Source of the DNA: Asterionellopsis glacialis
Lineage: Eukaryota > Bacillariophyta > Plagiogrammaphyceae > Rhaphoneidales > Asterionellopsidaceae
Direction: 5' to 3'
Length of the DNA stretch: 64,000 nucleotides
NCBI GenBank assembly: GCA_014885115.2
Contig: WKLE02001264.1
Span: 1 to 64,000, forward strand
Positions 31,095 to 41,930 of this stretch are shown in pieces. The position numbers and the translations under genes are program-made. The number at the start of each line of letters is the position of its first letter. The stretch's first letter is position 1. Under the pieces are notes generated by a model. That model saw only the letters and a program-made list of their open reading frames with translations. It made no database searches and was not told where the DNA came from.

Positions 31095-31877
31095 TTATAG
31101 GAATGCATCAATCCCATTAACAATGATTAAACCAAAGACAATAGAGAGTAGGAATGCCAATCCTGCGTAGGCGGCCAGCTTGACTGTTGTACAGGCTTGT
31201 AAGTCTCCAGTAACGGTAGCGACAGGGTTAGTTGCTGATTGATAAGCTGCCAATTTTTCCTCAACTGTAACAGGAGAAATAATCGCACTAGAACCACCAC
31301 TCACTGCATCGAAAAGTGCACACGCTGCCAATGGATTGCATTTCTTTGCTTTAAGGGCACCAATGAAATCTTCTCTAGCAATGTACCCCTTGGAAGCAAG
31401 GTATGAAGTTGATGTACCCTGTTTACTGATCTGTTCACAACTGGGTACACTTTTAAGCACCTTGACTACATCTGCTTCGTAAATAGTAGGATAGATTAAG
31501 GAAGCGAGGCCACTATCAATGGCCTTACCACCTTCACTTGGTCCCTCCCCTTCAAGAGCACGAATATCACTCAATTCCTTATAAATTCGAGGGACTTGGG
31601 ACAAACCGATCCCACCCGCGCCAGAACCAGCACCTAAGAAAAAGAAAAATTCCGCCTTGGCTGTTTCAGGATCTTTCTTTTGAAATGCAGATATCAAAAG
31701 GTTGGTAGTTGCATCGTCCAAAAGACATTGAGATTCAGGTAGTACGTGTAGAGACGCCACCGACCGTGAGTTAAATCGTTTTTGAGTTGTCGACGAGGAA
31801 GGGACTGTAAAACCCACAACCGATGAGGCGACACCTAGTAAGACGGCGACACTGAATAGATGAGATGTCGCAAACAT
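31095..31877 (-). CDS. Plastid-targeted membrane protein of unknown function
   Basis: Single exon, 260 aa, ATG 31877. Residues 1-23 are a signal peptide ending Val-Val-Gly|Phe-Thr-Val-Pro, an ASAFAP-like junction, followed by a Ser/Thr/Arg-rich transit-like stretch. The mature part has a Gly-rich hydrophobic segment (Phe-Phe-Phe-Phe-Leu-Gly-Ala-Gly-Ser-Gly, about 77-90), a soluble middle with paired Cys, and a C-terminal membrane helix (about 231-256). It probably sits in a plastid or thylakoid membrane. I do not recognise the family. Confidence 0.65.
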   Translation of the reverse strand: MFATSHLFSVAVLLGVASSVVGFTVPSSSTTQKRFNSRSVASLHVLPESQCLLDDATTNLLISAFQKKDPETAKAEFFFFLGAGSGAGGIGLSQVPRIYKELSDIRALEGEGPSEGGKAIDSGLASLIYPTIYEADVVKVLKSVPSCEQISKQGTSTSYLASKGYIAREDFIGALKAKKCNPLAACALFDAVSGGSSAIISPVTVEEKLAAYQSATNPVATVTGDLQACTTVKLAAYAGLAFLLSIVFGLIIVNGIDAFL

Positions 31878-32580
31878 TGTTCTGAAGATTATATCAATGG
31901 TCGAAGAGAGTGACTACAATGTGACGCAATTGTTAAAGAAGGTTGAAGTCTTTTTGAAAATTTGGCAGAGAAAGATCGGCAATGGGTGTGTTGGCGGACT
32001 ATGAGAACTGTGCTTTCTACGTGACTTCCTCGTAGAGTAATATCTACAGTAAAAATCTGCATAAAAAAACAAGAAAACAACTTGTTACTGAGAAAACGAA
32101 GGCTAGAAAATTGGGGGAATCTTCGCAGTTTCGCAAGTCTGAAATTAAGCTCAAGATGAAATAATAATGGTTCTGAATACCTATCTTATTGCCGCACGCC
32201 AGTAAGAATTGGTCTATACAACAGAAATAACCAGTCATAGCGACATCGACGTCTACGATCAAACATCGGGAGAATCCGAAATAAAAGCGAAGACTGTTTA
32301 GCAAATTCATCCACAAACTGTTTGCATAGGTGAAGAATTAGCCGAGAATAAAGCAATTTCTTTTTAGAAGAATTGCGCTCATTTTCATTAGAACACTATG
32401 GTTGGGGAGAACGAATTTGAATTACCTATATTATTGTAAGTTTTTCAAATGAGAGGCACTCTTTTTCCGTTTCTTCGAGAGGACAAATGTTAAACTAAAC
32501 TCTCTGTGTATTAAAACCAAGATAACTCCCATCCACATAGAATTTGTATAGAATGCTGTAGTAAATATACCATGATCTCT
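31878..32580. other. Intergenic, no gene seen
   Basis: AT-rich upstream region of the plastid protein gene and 3' flank of the next gene. Short frames lack coding character. Confidence 0.5.
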
Positions 32581-34286
32581 CTACTTACTGAACTTATTAG
32601 GGTCAAAGGCAAATGCTGATTTACCGTCCACAAACTGAGGACGATCATTACTTTGGGATGATGTGTTGTTTGATGTAGCACTAAATGCAGCAGCAAATGC
32701 TCCTGGCATGGACATATCAATACCGTTCATCATTGCTGTTGATTTACTTCCATTTTCTCCTGCTTCCCTGTTTTCCTCTTCTTCGTCTTCCTCTTCTTCG
32801 CCTTCAGGTCCGCAGCAAAGACAACCTGAAATTTTCTTTGCAGCTTTTAATGTCCATTCCTTAGCTGGTTTCACTGTATCTAAAAGTGTTTTATCTTGAA
32901 TCAAAATACCATGATGACAAAATGCAATGGCTTCTAATGCTGGATAGTTTGAAATTTGTCCGAGTTTTTCAAATTGCTCTTTCCGTGTTTGTGCCAAATC
33001 ACGTAAACTTTCAATAGCTGCATCTAATACACCTTCTGCCAATGGACGTGATCGTGATCCAGTCATGAATTGCAATACATTAGTCAATGCCAATCGTCTA
33101 TCAGATTCAACATCATCTAAGGAACCTTCCAATATGTTGTTGAGTTTAAATACAAAGGGTAGGTAATTGTTTTCTTTTTCATTATTCTTCATGGCTAAAA
33201 ACCCATCAATAGAGGACACCCATGCTTCTGCAATATCAGCCTGCTGAATGGGAAGTTTGGATAATGCATTCGATAAACCGCGTGCGGATGATTTAGGTAC
33301 CTTAGTTAACGGCGTTGTAGATGCAATTGTTGCAAGTTCCATTCGTTTACGTTTATTGGCCGCATTACGATTTTGAATCGTCCCCACCAAGGAATCATAT
33401 ACAAACAAGTGTCGTTCACAGGGGAAGGCATTCTGTAACAAGGGTAACAAGGTTGCCGTACATGCTTGTCCAGGTAATGTAAATACAACCGTACGTGCGG
33501 CGCCAACATTTTCACGTACATTCCATGCATCTAAACGTGCCAAACCAAATATAATACGTTCAAGTTTCGCGTTTGCAATAATTCGTTTAGATGCAATCCA
33601 TGCTATCCATGGCAACCATAGTGGTTCTTTTACAATGGCCTGTGCGTGTACACAGGAAATTTTGTTTGAGAAATACATTGTTTAAAATAATGATGATGAT
33701 GATAATAGACTCATCACCAAAATAACAAGCCGAGGAAAAAACATTAACTCACCACACCAGCCTTACTATCTTCAGCAAGTGTTGCCAACATTTGACTCCC
33801 TCCACCACCTGATGCATCAGCAATAAAGCACAAGGCTGTTGATGTTAATTGATCTTCCATAAAATCAGCCAAGGCTAATCCAAAGGTCACAATTGGAAAT
33901 TGATATTTAATTTTGCCTACAATGAAGTATGCAAAGTATTCACGTTTGGCTCTTTGGTCTTTTTCATCCATTTCAATGGCCACAAGTATAGACGGTTCTT
34001 TCAACAAGGTAGGAAGTATTTTCGTAATTTCTTCTTCGGTCAGTAATAATTCTACAAAATCATTGGATTCTTCAAATTCATATGTTTCACGATTGATATG
34101 CATGCGTTTTTCCATGGAATGATTCCAACGATATTTGTATTCTGCACGACGTTTCGCTTCTAATCGATCCGATGACAAAAACAAACGCGACAATGCATCC
34201 ATTTGCATTAATGGTAGGGATGCCGCCAACGCAGTTGCAAGAGCAGCTACTGTCATGACAACATTTTGTGAATTACTACCCGACAT
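32581..34286 (-). CDS. Uncharacterised 530-aa protein, two exons
   Basis: Exons 33753-34286 and 32581-33639; the intron of 113 bp (donor GTGAGT, acceptor CACAG, phase 0) is deduced from the sequence and joins two otherwise separate frames. Residues 5-30 are hydrophobic (Val-Ala-Ala-Leu-Ala-Thr-Ala-Leu), a possible anchor or signal. The middle has Ala-Arg-Leu-Asp-Ala-Trp-Asn-Val-Arg-Glu-Asn, then a beta-strand-like Val-Val-Phe-Thr-Leu-Pro-Gly-Gln-Ala-Cys and Glu-Arg-His-Leu-Phe-Val-Tyr-Asp-Ser, a pattern like a Rossmann or alpha/beta core. An acidic Glu-run and a Cys-Leu-Cys-Cys cluster lie near residue 465. I do not recognise the family and assign no function. Confidence 0.7.
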
Positions 34287-34711
34287 CTTATTTGGCCTTT
34301 GGTTATAAATTGTTTTGTTTTGCTTTAAGCTTTGCTTTGTCGCTTGTTCTCAATTCCAGTTTTCTGAGTGACGATCGAATTGGAGTTACAATCTCAAAGC
34401 TTCGTGCAGGTACTCACAAAAGTATCTTTTTCTATGTATTAATTATTTTATAGGATGTAATTTAGAACAAACTGACGGTGGAAACAAGTGCGCACTATGA
34501 ATGGCGGTGGTCTGTTCCGGATGCGAGATCTTGAGAGTTCAAAAGATCGGTATCTCCCTTTTATTAACACTGTACTCTAGAGTGGTAGGAAGATGCAACT
34601 GCACTGTGAACGGTGGGGTGTGTTGTTCTAGATGTTGCTGACGAAGAATCTTTTTCCAGCCACAGATACCACACAACAAATCTCAAGATGTTCTAGTTGC
34701 TTTTACCTAAC

Positions 34712-34780
34712 GTAGGTCCTACCTGGTATTGGTACTAGTATTCGGCCCAAAGAACATTGCTATCTAGCTGTACCAGGTAC
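34712..34780. repeat. Palindromes GTAGGTCCTAC and GTACCAGGTAC
   Basis: 34712-34722 is GTAGG-T-CCTAC; 34770-34780 is GTACC-A-GGTAC. Both are perfect 5-bp-arm palindromes with one central base. Confidence 0.65.
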
Positions 34781-34885
34781 TGTGCGTAGCGTAGATCCTA
34801 CTCGTACCCTGTGCCAGAGTATCTGCTACTGTCTATAGGTACAGGGGTTCAACGGTCTCATTTGCATCTTCGAAATATTTGCATA

Positions 34886-35065
34886 GGCAGGTAAGGTCCT
34901 ACCGCCTGCCGGCATCATTATGACGACGCGGAAAGAACATTGCTCCTTATGTACAAACTGACATCGTCAGTCATTCGGCCGTAATGGTATCCTGCACTCG
35001 AAGAAGAAAAGGAATCTACGTACCAGGTACATTTTTGAGCACGGGGAGTACCAGGTACCAGGTAC
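34886..35065. repeat. Palindrome cluster, continued
   Basis: 34886-34910 is an imperfect palindrome GGCAGGTAAGG-T-CCTACC...CTGCC. 35020-35030 is GTACCAGGTAC. 35048-35065 is the tandem GTACCAGGTACCAGGTAC. Confidence 0.65.
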
Positions 35066-35179
35066 CGTATCGTTTTCAGCCAGATTCAGCCACAAATTTA
35101 AGAATGTTAGAGATGACATGACAAATTTCCTTGGTAGGAGTAAAACATTTGTTATCAATGAGTTACACCTTTGCTGATA

Positions 35180-36838
35180 CTATCTCTCTTTTCCAATAAG
35201 TTTATTCAAATCATTAAACTTATTTCTTTCCTGAATAGCATTCTCAATTCGACGAACCCATAGACGCATAATGAACGCCATTGTAGAGTCATTCGAACTA
35301 TACAAGGATGAATAAAGCATTTTGCAGTTTTGTCGTCGGTGCTCAATTTCCTCTCTACTTATTGCTCTCAGAGTCCTTGGCAAGTCAACGATCCTTGCCT
35401 CACTAACAATAACAATACATTTACTCCAATCAATTTCAGGAGAGAGAACTGGAACTGTGCCCGCTACTACCACTGGAATGCCACCCGCAGATAAAACTTC
35501 TCCAAAACGATACGATGAAATACCTGAGCCACCAGGACAAAACCCAAATGTGGAATTGAGCATAAAATCATTGTAGCTTTCAGGTGTCGGTTCTTCATCG
35601 TATTCTCTAATTATACGTTTACCGCCAGAAAAAATGTTCATCTTTTTGCATTGGACGTCAATTTTAATATCTGGTTCATTCCACAAGTATTCAGCTGCCA
35701 GCCAGCGGTGCTGATAATATGGTTGCAAAGAATTTTGGATTGATCCCTTGAACGATAGCAGGTAAGGCCTTTTCCTTCGAAAGTCATTTGCAATGGGGAG
35801 TAAATTCTTGGAAACTTTCCATTTTGGCCACATTGGAACAGCAACGTCGTAGCCTGATCGGAAGTTAGCTTCTGTAAATGTATTACTCCCCAATGCCGCC
35901 ATTGCATGCTGTGTTGATCCAAACGCATGATCACCAGTATTTTCCCGTATGATAAAATGATTTTTCCCTAGGTTCCAATGAGGTGATTTCGTCGCAGCTA
36001 CTGCATCTGACATGTCAGCAAAAAGAAGACATGCAGAATTTGCGTCTTCTATGATTTCAATGAGAGATGGTAGATCTTTGTATTTTTTCAGGGCCTTCTC
36101 TAGCAATCTCTTGGAGTTGTCACCATGTGTAAATATTTTCATCGGCAACTGCATAGTGTGATTTGATTCGGTGCGAATTGAGTTATTGTCTAAGTGCTTA
36201 GGACTTTTAGTAATAGTGCACCTGTCAAGATCAAAACAAAGAGATGAAGCTTTCGTTCCACCATTCATCGCGTGCAATGAACATTGTGCTAAGTCATATT
36301 CATCCGAGCTAGGTTTGCCCAAACCATATCTTGTGATAATGTTTGATGACCCTCTGGTGAATTTGGAATTGTAGGAACTGGAAGAGCGAGGCTTTGGTGC
36401 ATCCCATCCCTGCATTGCAAAGGGGGGGCACTTATTTCGTCGTGGAAGCTTTTTGCAAGTTGTTGCTTTGTCTCCGTCCATTCCACAGTCCTTACACTGC
36501 CAGCGGCGTTTTGAATAAGCGCAGCTTTTCCCAATGGTGAAGTCCTCAACTTCGCCGAAGAGCGATGTATGAGTGAAAGGAGATGCAATTTTCTTTGATT
36601 TTGTTGTTCTACGCAACAGTTTTTTTGGTCCAAAAAACGCTCTATTCATGTTGAATAAACCAATAAGCACAGCGACTGCAAACATTAAAAATAAACGCAG
36701 TAACCTAGTCCTTCCCCTGTTGGACAAAGGCAATTGTTCGAATAATTGTGGGATAAGTTTTTTTGGTTCGTCATTGTTTTGAGATGATGAGGATGGTGTG
36801 ACATTTCTTTTGTTTGCCCCCCTCCGGTTGATGAACAT
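35180..36838 (-). CDS. Exostosin-family (GT47-like) glycosyltransferase
   Basis: 552 aa from ATG 36838, the first ATG in the frame; the frame is open to 36904 without ATG, and an upstream exon beyond the N gap cannot be excluded. One membrane anchor lies at about residues 40-60, giving type II Golgi topology. A Cys-rich segment (Cys-x2-Cys around residues 115-135) precedes the catalytic part. The C-terminal exostosin domain has Tyr-Leu-Leu-Ser-Phe-Lys-Gly, then Tyr-Asn-Asp-Phe-Met-Leu-Asn-Ser-Thr-Phe-Gly-Phe-Cys-Pro-Gly-Gly, then Ser-Tyr-Arg-Phe-Gly-Glu-Val-Leu and Gly-Gly-Ile-Pro-Val-Val. The Arg-Phe-x-Glu region binds the nucleotide sugar in GT47. The substrate is unknown. Confidence 0.82.
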   Translation of the reverse strand: MFINRRGANKRNVTPSSSSQNNDEPKKLIPQLFEQLPLSNRGRTRLLRLFLMFAVAVLIGLFNMNRAFFGPKKLLRRTTKSKKIASPFTHTSLFGEVEDFTIGKSCAYSKRRWQCKDCGMDGDKATTCKKLPRRNKCPPFAMQGWDAPKPRSSSSYNSKFTRGSSNIITRYGLGKPSSDEYDLAQCSLHAMNGGTKASSLCFDLDRCTITKSPKHLDNNSIRTESNHTMQLPMKIFTHGDNSKRLLEKALKKYKDLPSLIEIIEDANSACLLFADMSDAVAATKSPHWNLGKNHFIIRENTGDHAFGSTQHAMAALGSNTFTEANFRSGYDVAVPMWPKWKVSKNLLPIANDFRRKRPYLLSFKGSIQNSLQPYYQHRWLAAEYLWNEPDIKIDVQCKKMNIFSGGKRIIREYDEEPTPESYNDFMLNSTFGFCPGGSGISSYRFGEVLSAGGIPVVVAGTVPVLSPEIDWSKCIVIVSEARIVDLPRTLRAISREEIEHRRQNCKMLYSSLYSSNDSTMAFIMRLWVRRIENAIQERNKFNDLNKLIGKER

Positions 36839-37629
36839 TAGTCTACTTTGAGATCTGATATGCTGTTGTGCACAGGAAATACACGAAGGAGCTCTTTCAT
36901 GCAAGTGTTATTCTATTGCAGGAATGACATCCACTTCTTTTCATCGATTTNNNNNNNNNNNNNNNNNNNNNNNNNNNNNNNNNNNNNNNNNNNNNNNNNN
37001 NNNNNNNNNNNNNNNNNNNNNATGCAAGTTACGAAAATTTATGTAAGTATTGTATGGTAGAGTTTTCTACGTCTCTTTTTTTCCTGCCTTTCGGCCCTTC
37101 AAGCTTGCTCCGCTCGCAAAAAAACTTACCCACAAGAACATAAAAAATTTACCAATTTGTTTCCGGGAAACCGGGGTATTCAATAAATGCCATTAAAACT
37201 ATACCCAATGCACCATTGATACAACTCCCTGTACCGTTCCTTGCTCAACTTCGGCTGATCCATCCTTTACACTTTTCCAATTTGGAAACTCTTGATAGAT
37301 CTTTCCAACTGAATCTAGAAAGACAAAAATCTCGCAAAAGGCATGATCAAATTATACCTCAGTGCCAACATTTCTTCTCTCTGATAAGCAAGGTCATAAG
37401 TCAGCTTCGAATCTTGTCCATGTCTCCTGAATATGCGATTAGCTCCTGTACGGTTTGAATTTATTGAAAGATGGAAGAACATGATAACATCTTATTGAAG
37501 ACCATAAAAGACTCCCTCTCTCGGTAGAGATCGCTCGCTCTCGAAAAAATGGATGCAACAATGAGGCATACTATAATGTAATTTTAAATTCAGTGTGTAC
37601 ATATTCAATGTTACGTTTCGTTTTGTTTT
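36839..37629. other. Intergenic with assembly gap; possible small gene
   Basis: A run of N covers 36951-37021, and ATGCAAGT occurs on both sides of it, so a tandem repeat may have caused the gap. 37180-37480 is open on both strands: 80 codons on plus, and on minus about 55 codons from ATG 37482 with coding-like composition. No domain decides between them, so no gene is called. Confidence 0.4.
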
Positions 37630-38643
37630 TTACAAGGGTGCACATTCAGGAAACACGGATGTAAATGCTTTATAGTTGTGATGTCTTGAGGGTTGGATAG
37701 CAAATACAACATTATTGAAACACCCCTTTAACTCATTATTCAAAATATCCTTGAATATTTCAGCAACCATGGTGGGGTTATTCCCATGAACGCCACAACC
37801 AAATGCACATAATATAAGATCTGTGCATTTATTTTCAGCAAATATACATAATGCACGATACAATCTATCGCGCATTGCCTGTCGTAACGTAATTAAACAC
37901 TGTTCCTTCACTTCTTCAACTACAGCTGCCGTGTTGGCAGCAGCAGTTGTATCAGAGGAAGACGTTGTAGGTACAGAATTTTTATCTTCTTGTCTTCCCA
38001 CAACAAATGCATTTGTGGCTGGTATAGAAACGAAAGAACATTCCTGGTAATCATCCAATAATGGTGCTTGGACACTATCCTCACGTATGATTGGTACACG
38101 TGGTGAAAAGATGGCACATGAACTAGAACTACCTGGTTCTGTAAATGCATTATTAATTTGATAATAATGATTGGGTTTGTCCTTGTATTGGACAAGACAT
38201 GCATATAACAAACTTACACGACAAATACAATCTTCTTGTGAGACTGTACCTCTGGAAAATTTACCACCAGGATTACGACTACTTGCTGAATTTAATATAC
38301 CAATATGATCACATTGATTTTTCATTTTAGCTGCTGCATCAATCGATGAGCTATAAATGATATAATACTTTGTTTTTTTGTACTTTTGTTGCTGTTGCGT
38401 TTGTTGGGGTGTAAAGACATGTGAAAAGTGGTAATGTTTTGAATTTTTAATTGAAGATTGTAGAGCATCACCTACATTCACTTCTTTTCCGTGTTTGTTG
38501 ACATATTTCCCAGTCTTTGCAATTGTAACAGTTTCATCTGCTACGTGTAAAAGCCAATTACGTGAAAATGAACAACTCGTCAATGTATGACGAGGAGAAG
38601 GTGTAGGAGATGGTTCAGGAGGATGACGAATATCGGTACTCAT
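37630..38643 (-). CDS. PARG-fold protein (TIGR02452/DUF2263-like)
   Basis: Single exon, 337 aa, ATG 38643. The core Ile-Leu-Asn-Ser-Ala-Ser-x-Arg-Asn-Pro-Gly-Gly, then Gln-Glu-Asp about 8 residues later, matches the microbial-type poly(ADP-ribose) glycohydrolase domain (macrodomain fold). The C-terminal part has Leu-Ile-Leu-Cys-Ala-Phe-Gly-Cys-Gly-Val-His-Gly-Asn-Asn, also typical. These enzymes remove ADP-ribose polymers. Here the usual Gly-Gly-Gly...Gln-Glu-Glu signature reads Gly-Gly-Lys...Gln-Glu-Asp: the third Gly and the second Glu differ, so activity is uncertain. A Gln- and Ser/Thr-rich insert sits at about 78-90 and 225-245. Confidence 0.8.
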   Translation of the reverse strand: MSTDIRHPPEPSPTPSPRHTLTSCSFSRNWLLHVADETVTIAKTGKYVNKHGKEVNVGDALQSSIKNSKHYHFSHVFTPQQTQQQQKYKKTKYYIIYSSSIDAAAKMKNQCDHIGILNSASSRNPGGKFSRGTVSQEDCICRVSLLYACLVQYKDKPNHYYQINNAFTEPGSSSSCAIFSPRVPIIREDSVQAPLLDDYQECSFVSIPATNAFVVGRQEDKNSVPTTSSSDTTAAANTAAVVEEVKEQCLITLRQAMRDRLYRALCIFAENKCTDLILCAFGCGVHGNNPTMVAEIFKDILNNELKGCFNNVVFAIQPSRHHNYKAFTSVFPECAPL

Positions 38644-39999
38644 ACTGAACTGAACTGTACTTTTTGTGGATTGTTCGTTAGCAGTTTGTTTGAAATGACA
38701 GAATTATTCTTCGACGCAGCTAGCGGAGTGTACAATCAAAAACAGTAAATGATGTAAAGCTTGAGTTTCGAAAGAGTTCAAAAGAGTCAAGATTTGATGT
38801 AAATGATTGGTTTGTCTTTTTCACGGGTTGTATTTCGTGTTTCTTGTTGTGCCTACAAGGAGTCGTCGTTGCTCCAAATGAGAGGGAGAAAAAAAGTGGA
38901 AAAAGGTTTTTATTTTTTTGTTCACTGGGTTGTCCTAATGTTGTGAACCAACATGCCTGGAACTCCATTCATTCTTTTGTTTCCAAATAATTCGCTCCTT
39001 ATTTACAGTAATCCCACGTACGAGTAAATGCACGTACAGGTATTAGTTAAATTTGGTATTATTTAACGTGAGTATAGTACCAGGTACCTGGTATGTGAGT
39101 ACAGACCCACAATCGGTGGGAGGGCAATATACACATCAAAAAAGTATTATTTGCATTGAAAATGAGCACCATATGATTATAATCAATACAGAGATATACT
39201 GGTATACACGACGTGGCCAAATAATGCGTGCATACGCTGAAAAATATGATTCGCCACGTAACTGTTCATTGAATCTCCAGAGAGAAAAAATACATGGTAC
39301 CTGGTACAACTTGAGTTACCCTACCTTTTTACTGCACATCCTCATCAAAGAACATTCGAATCAGATGGTGATTCCTTGCTTAATTAAAAAAATAGTACGG
39401 GAATTCCTTTGCACGATATTAAAGAAATATATGACGTTCCTTGCGCGCCCACATTTTCCACTTGTTACAAAACATCATAATTTGAATTTGTGCAGATGCC
39501 TCTTTTTTTGCGTGTGGTAGATCCGATATCGTAAAGATCATATTTACACGTTTCACAAAAGGGACAAGATAAATGTAAAAGAAAATACCAGGAAAAATAT
39601 CAAGTATTGACATATACTTTCACCCAAAGGAAAAGGACTTGTTTTGCCCTACATAGCTTTAACGATGCAGCGCAGCAAAAAAGTTAAGTACCGTACAATC
39701 TAGACTACCAACTATAGCGCTTTGTGTAAATTAGTAATGCTTATTTTTACATTTTTTTTAAATCAAAAATATATTTTTATATCGAAAATATTAACATATA
39801 ACTGGTGTTGAGGAAGCGGGGTTGTGTTAACCTATGCCATGCGATTTCTCTGTCCTATCAACAATACTGTTTAAAGTGGCTACGCTCCTCTCTGAAGCCA
39901 TTGGTATGGATTCGGTGGTGTCCCGGAAAGTCAAAATTGAAAGTACAGTATTACATCACATCTTTTAAAAGTATACGCGTGTTGGCGTGGCAGCGAATT
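38644..39999. other. Intergenic with palindrome motifs
   Basis: 1.36 kb, AT-rich, no gene called. A 155-codon frame at 39053-39520 has no ATG start and includes two palindrome motifs that encode Pro-Gly-Thr-Trp-Tyr; it is judged non-coding. A perfect 16-bp palindrome lies at 39078-39093 and a GGTACCTGGTAC at 39296-39307. Confidence 0.55.
39077..39094. repeat. Palindrome TACCAGGTACCTGGTA
   Basis: Perfect 16-bp palindrome at 39078-39093, the longest uninterrupted member of the dispersed family. A related GGTACCTGGTAC is at 39296-39307. Confidence 0.7.
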
Positions 40000-41292
40000 T
40001 TACATGATTGAGCAATTGTTTTTTCCGTATTTCTTGTTTAGCTTTTTTAAATCGATCCAAGGCATAACTCTCTTCTTTACTGGGTTCTGAAAATATAAGG
40101 ATACAAGGGGCAACACATAGATATAAGAAATCAAAAGTGTTTCAGAAAGATTTTTTGACGAAAAACATAATCATAGTTCAGGTTGTTATCATCTTACCCA
40201 TTGCTTTTCTTCTCTTTCCAATAGAATGCTTATTTCTTTAATAAATCCGTTCCAATCGATAGAGGGGTCAGGGACGCCATCAAAGTGGTCTTGGCCGAAC
40301 AAAAGTGCACAAAAATCCCTTAGTTCGCCTTTGGTTAGAGATCGTTCATCAATCATATCAAAAACACGATCATAATAACCTAATTCTCTGCATCTGTGAA
40401 GGGGAAGTGCATAATTGAGCCATTTGTTGTGTTCATATACCTCAAGAGCTTCCGCGCAGAAATCGTCAAGAACTTCTAGGGAGAGTTCTAATTGCTCATC
40501 AAGATCATTGTAGAAATTAACAACGTCATCTTCATCTGTGCAAAGGCGAATGACGATCCAAACGGGAAAACCCTCAAGCATTCGTAAACTTTCAACGAAT
40601 TGTTGTTGCTGTTCAATACCTCCGTACCCCAGTTCATCTGTTGGTAGACCATCTGTTGCCAAAACGATGACAACACGTTTTCCACTTTGCCGTAGGTCAG
40701 GCGCCATTTGCCTTATAGATGCATGAATTTCTAATATGTGATTTGTCAGAGGAGTGCATCCACCAGGACGGGTCTTATTCATGATGCTCATTGCATTTTG
40801 CATTGACATGGCAGCCGTTCCGGGTGATGTGGCAACATCAAATTGCTGTTCTCCAACAGTTGCGCCTGGATGATTTAGAAGTCGAAAACTCGTTGGTGCT
40901 TCAAGTAATCCTGCCATTCGAATGTGATAATTGACACATTCGCGAATCTCATCCCATCTTGACGACGGGACAATTTTGACATTATTTTTCGAATTTGTTT
41001 CAATGATTCGGTGACCATCATCCTTTTGCATAGAACCACTATTATCAACGACCCAGATACGGTACGGGAATTCTTGATTATTCATAGCAAGGGACTTTGC
41101 AAGGCCGCGAGTAAAACCTTGTTGCATTAATCGTTGTACCTGCTTTTCGTCGACTAGACCAGTGCTACGATTTTCGGGAAGCTTGAACGCAGTATTTTGT
41201 GATGCCAAAGCTTTGTCCGGTGTCACGGGAACAACCGAAACGGCTGTTGCGAAAGGAGCATCATTGTTATTGCTACTGATGTAAGAGGACAT
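40000..41292 (-). CDS. VWA-domain protein, possibly prenylated (CSIM tail)
   Basis: Exon 1 40198-41292, deduced exon 2 40000-40086; intron 111 bp (donor GTAAGA after a Trp codon, acceptor TTTTCAG, phase 0). 393 aa. Unspliced, the frame would end two codons after the donor. The von Willebrand A domain has a complete MIDAS: Asp-Asn-Ser-Gly-Ser (83-87), Thr180 and Asp214 in Ala-Thr-Asp-Gly. Such domains bind partners through a metal ion. Exon 2 encodes 28 residues with a Lys-rich patch and ends Cys-Ser-Ile-Met, a CaaX box that would be farnesylated. A second exon-2 frame also stays open and looks protein-like, but the donor phase does not select it. VWA is certain; the tail is an inference. Confidence 0.75.
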
Positions 41293-41930
41293 GAAGGTTG
41301 CTAGTGAAAGCGTAGTAAGAATGCGATGGATGTGTTGCGCTGCTGCAGAAAAAATATGAGCAAAGATCTTTTTTCGCTGTTTCTCTGCGGGACTGAAAGT
41401 GTCAAAAGAGCACGGAATTCAGGAACAGGAATCTTAAAAAAAAGAAAGAGAAATAGAAACTTTTTAGTCGTGACTTAAAAAAAAGTGACTGGTTTGCAGA
41501 AAGCGAGAAATTGGGAACAACTGACAGACGTCCGCGTAACGGTAGTTCTGCAAATGTTCCAAACGTGTGAACTAAATAATTTCTATACCAGTACGACAAA
41601 GGCTTTTCGATGTACTGTACCTGTACCATCTTGTAATGGGGCTTCCTCTACTAGAGCTAGGACTAGTCTACGGTATTGGTAGGTCCTACCTGGTACCATG
41701 TTCCACTACCAGGTACTTGTATTATTTACTTGATCCTTGAGTAGGTCCTACTGCGTCTGAACTAGGACTACGTACTTGCATCCTACAAAAATATGTTTCA
41801 GATATGCCAGTTATTCGCTGAACCAAATAACACGACTGAGATACAAGATCGACACAAAATTATTCTCACTTTTCGGCAATTCGAAACTTGCGTAGACTAG
41901 CCAATCAATAAAGAGACAAAGACAAATAAA
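41293..41930. other. Divergent intergenic region with palindromes
   Basis: Between the VWA and TPR-DUF6824 genes. No gene. A palindrome cluster lies at 41646-41716. Confidence 0.55.
41646..41716. repeat. Palindrome cluster CTCTACTAGAG / GGTAGGTCCTACC / ACCAGGTAC
   Basis: 41646-41656 is CTCTACTAGAG; 41678-41690 is GGTAGG-T-CCTACC; ACCAGGTAC follows at about 41708-41716. All three motif types of the family meet here. Confidence 0.65.

Larger units (their letters stand above)
34287..35179. other. Intergenic with a cluster of palindrome motifs
   Basis: No gene. From 34700 to 35070 it carries at least five copies of GTACCAGGTAC or GTAGGTCCTAC-type palindromes, the densest cluster in the window. 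GC is patchy. Confidence 0.6.

Noticed and set aside
37216..37458. 80-codon plus-strand frame and the competing minus-strand frame
   Set aside because: Both strands look partly coding and neither has a domain; a possible 47-bp intron on the minus strand is much shorter than the others here.
39053..39520. 155-codon plus-strand frame
   Set aside because: No ATG start; repeated Pro-Gly-Thr-Trp-Tyr comes from the GTACC palindromes, and the composition is AT-rich intergenic.
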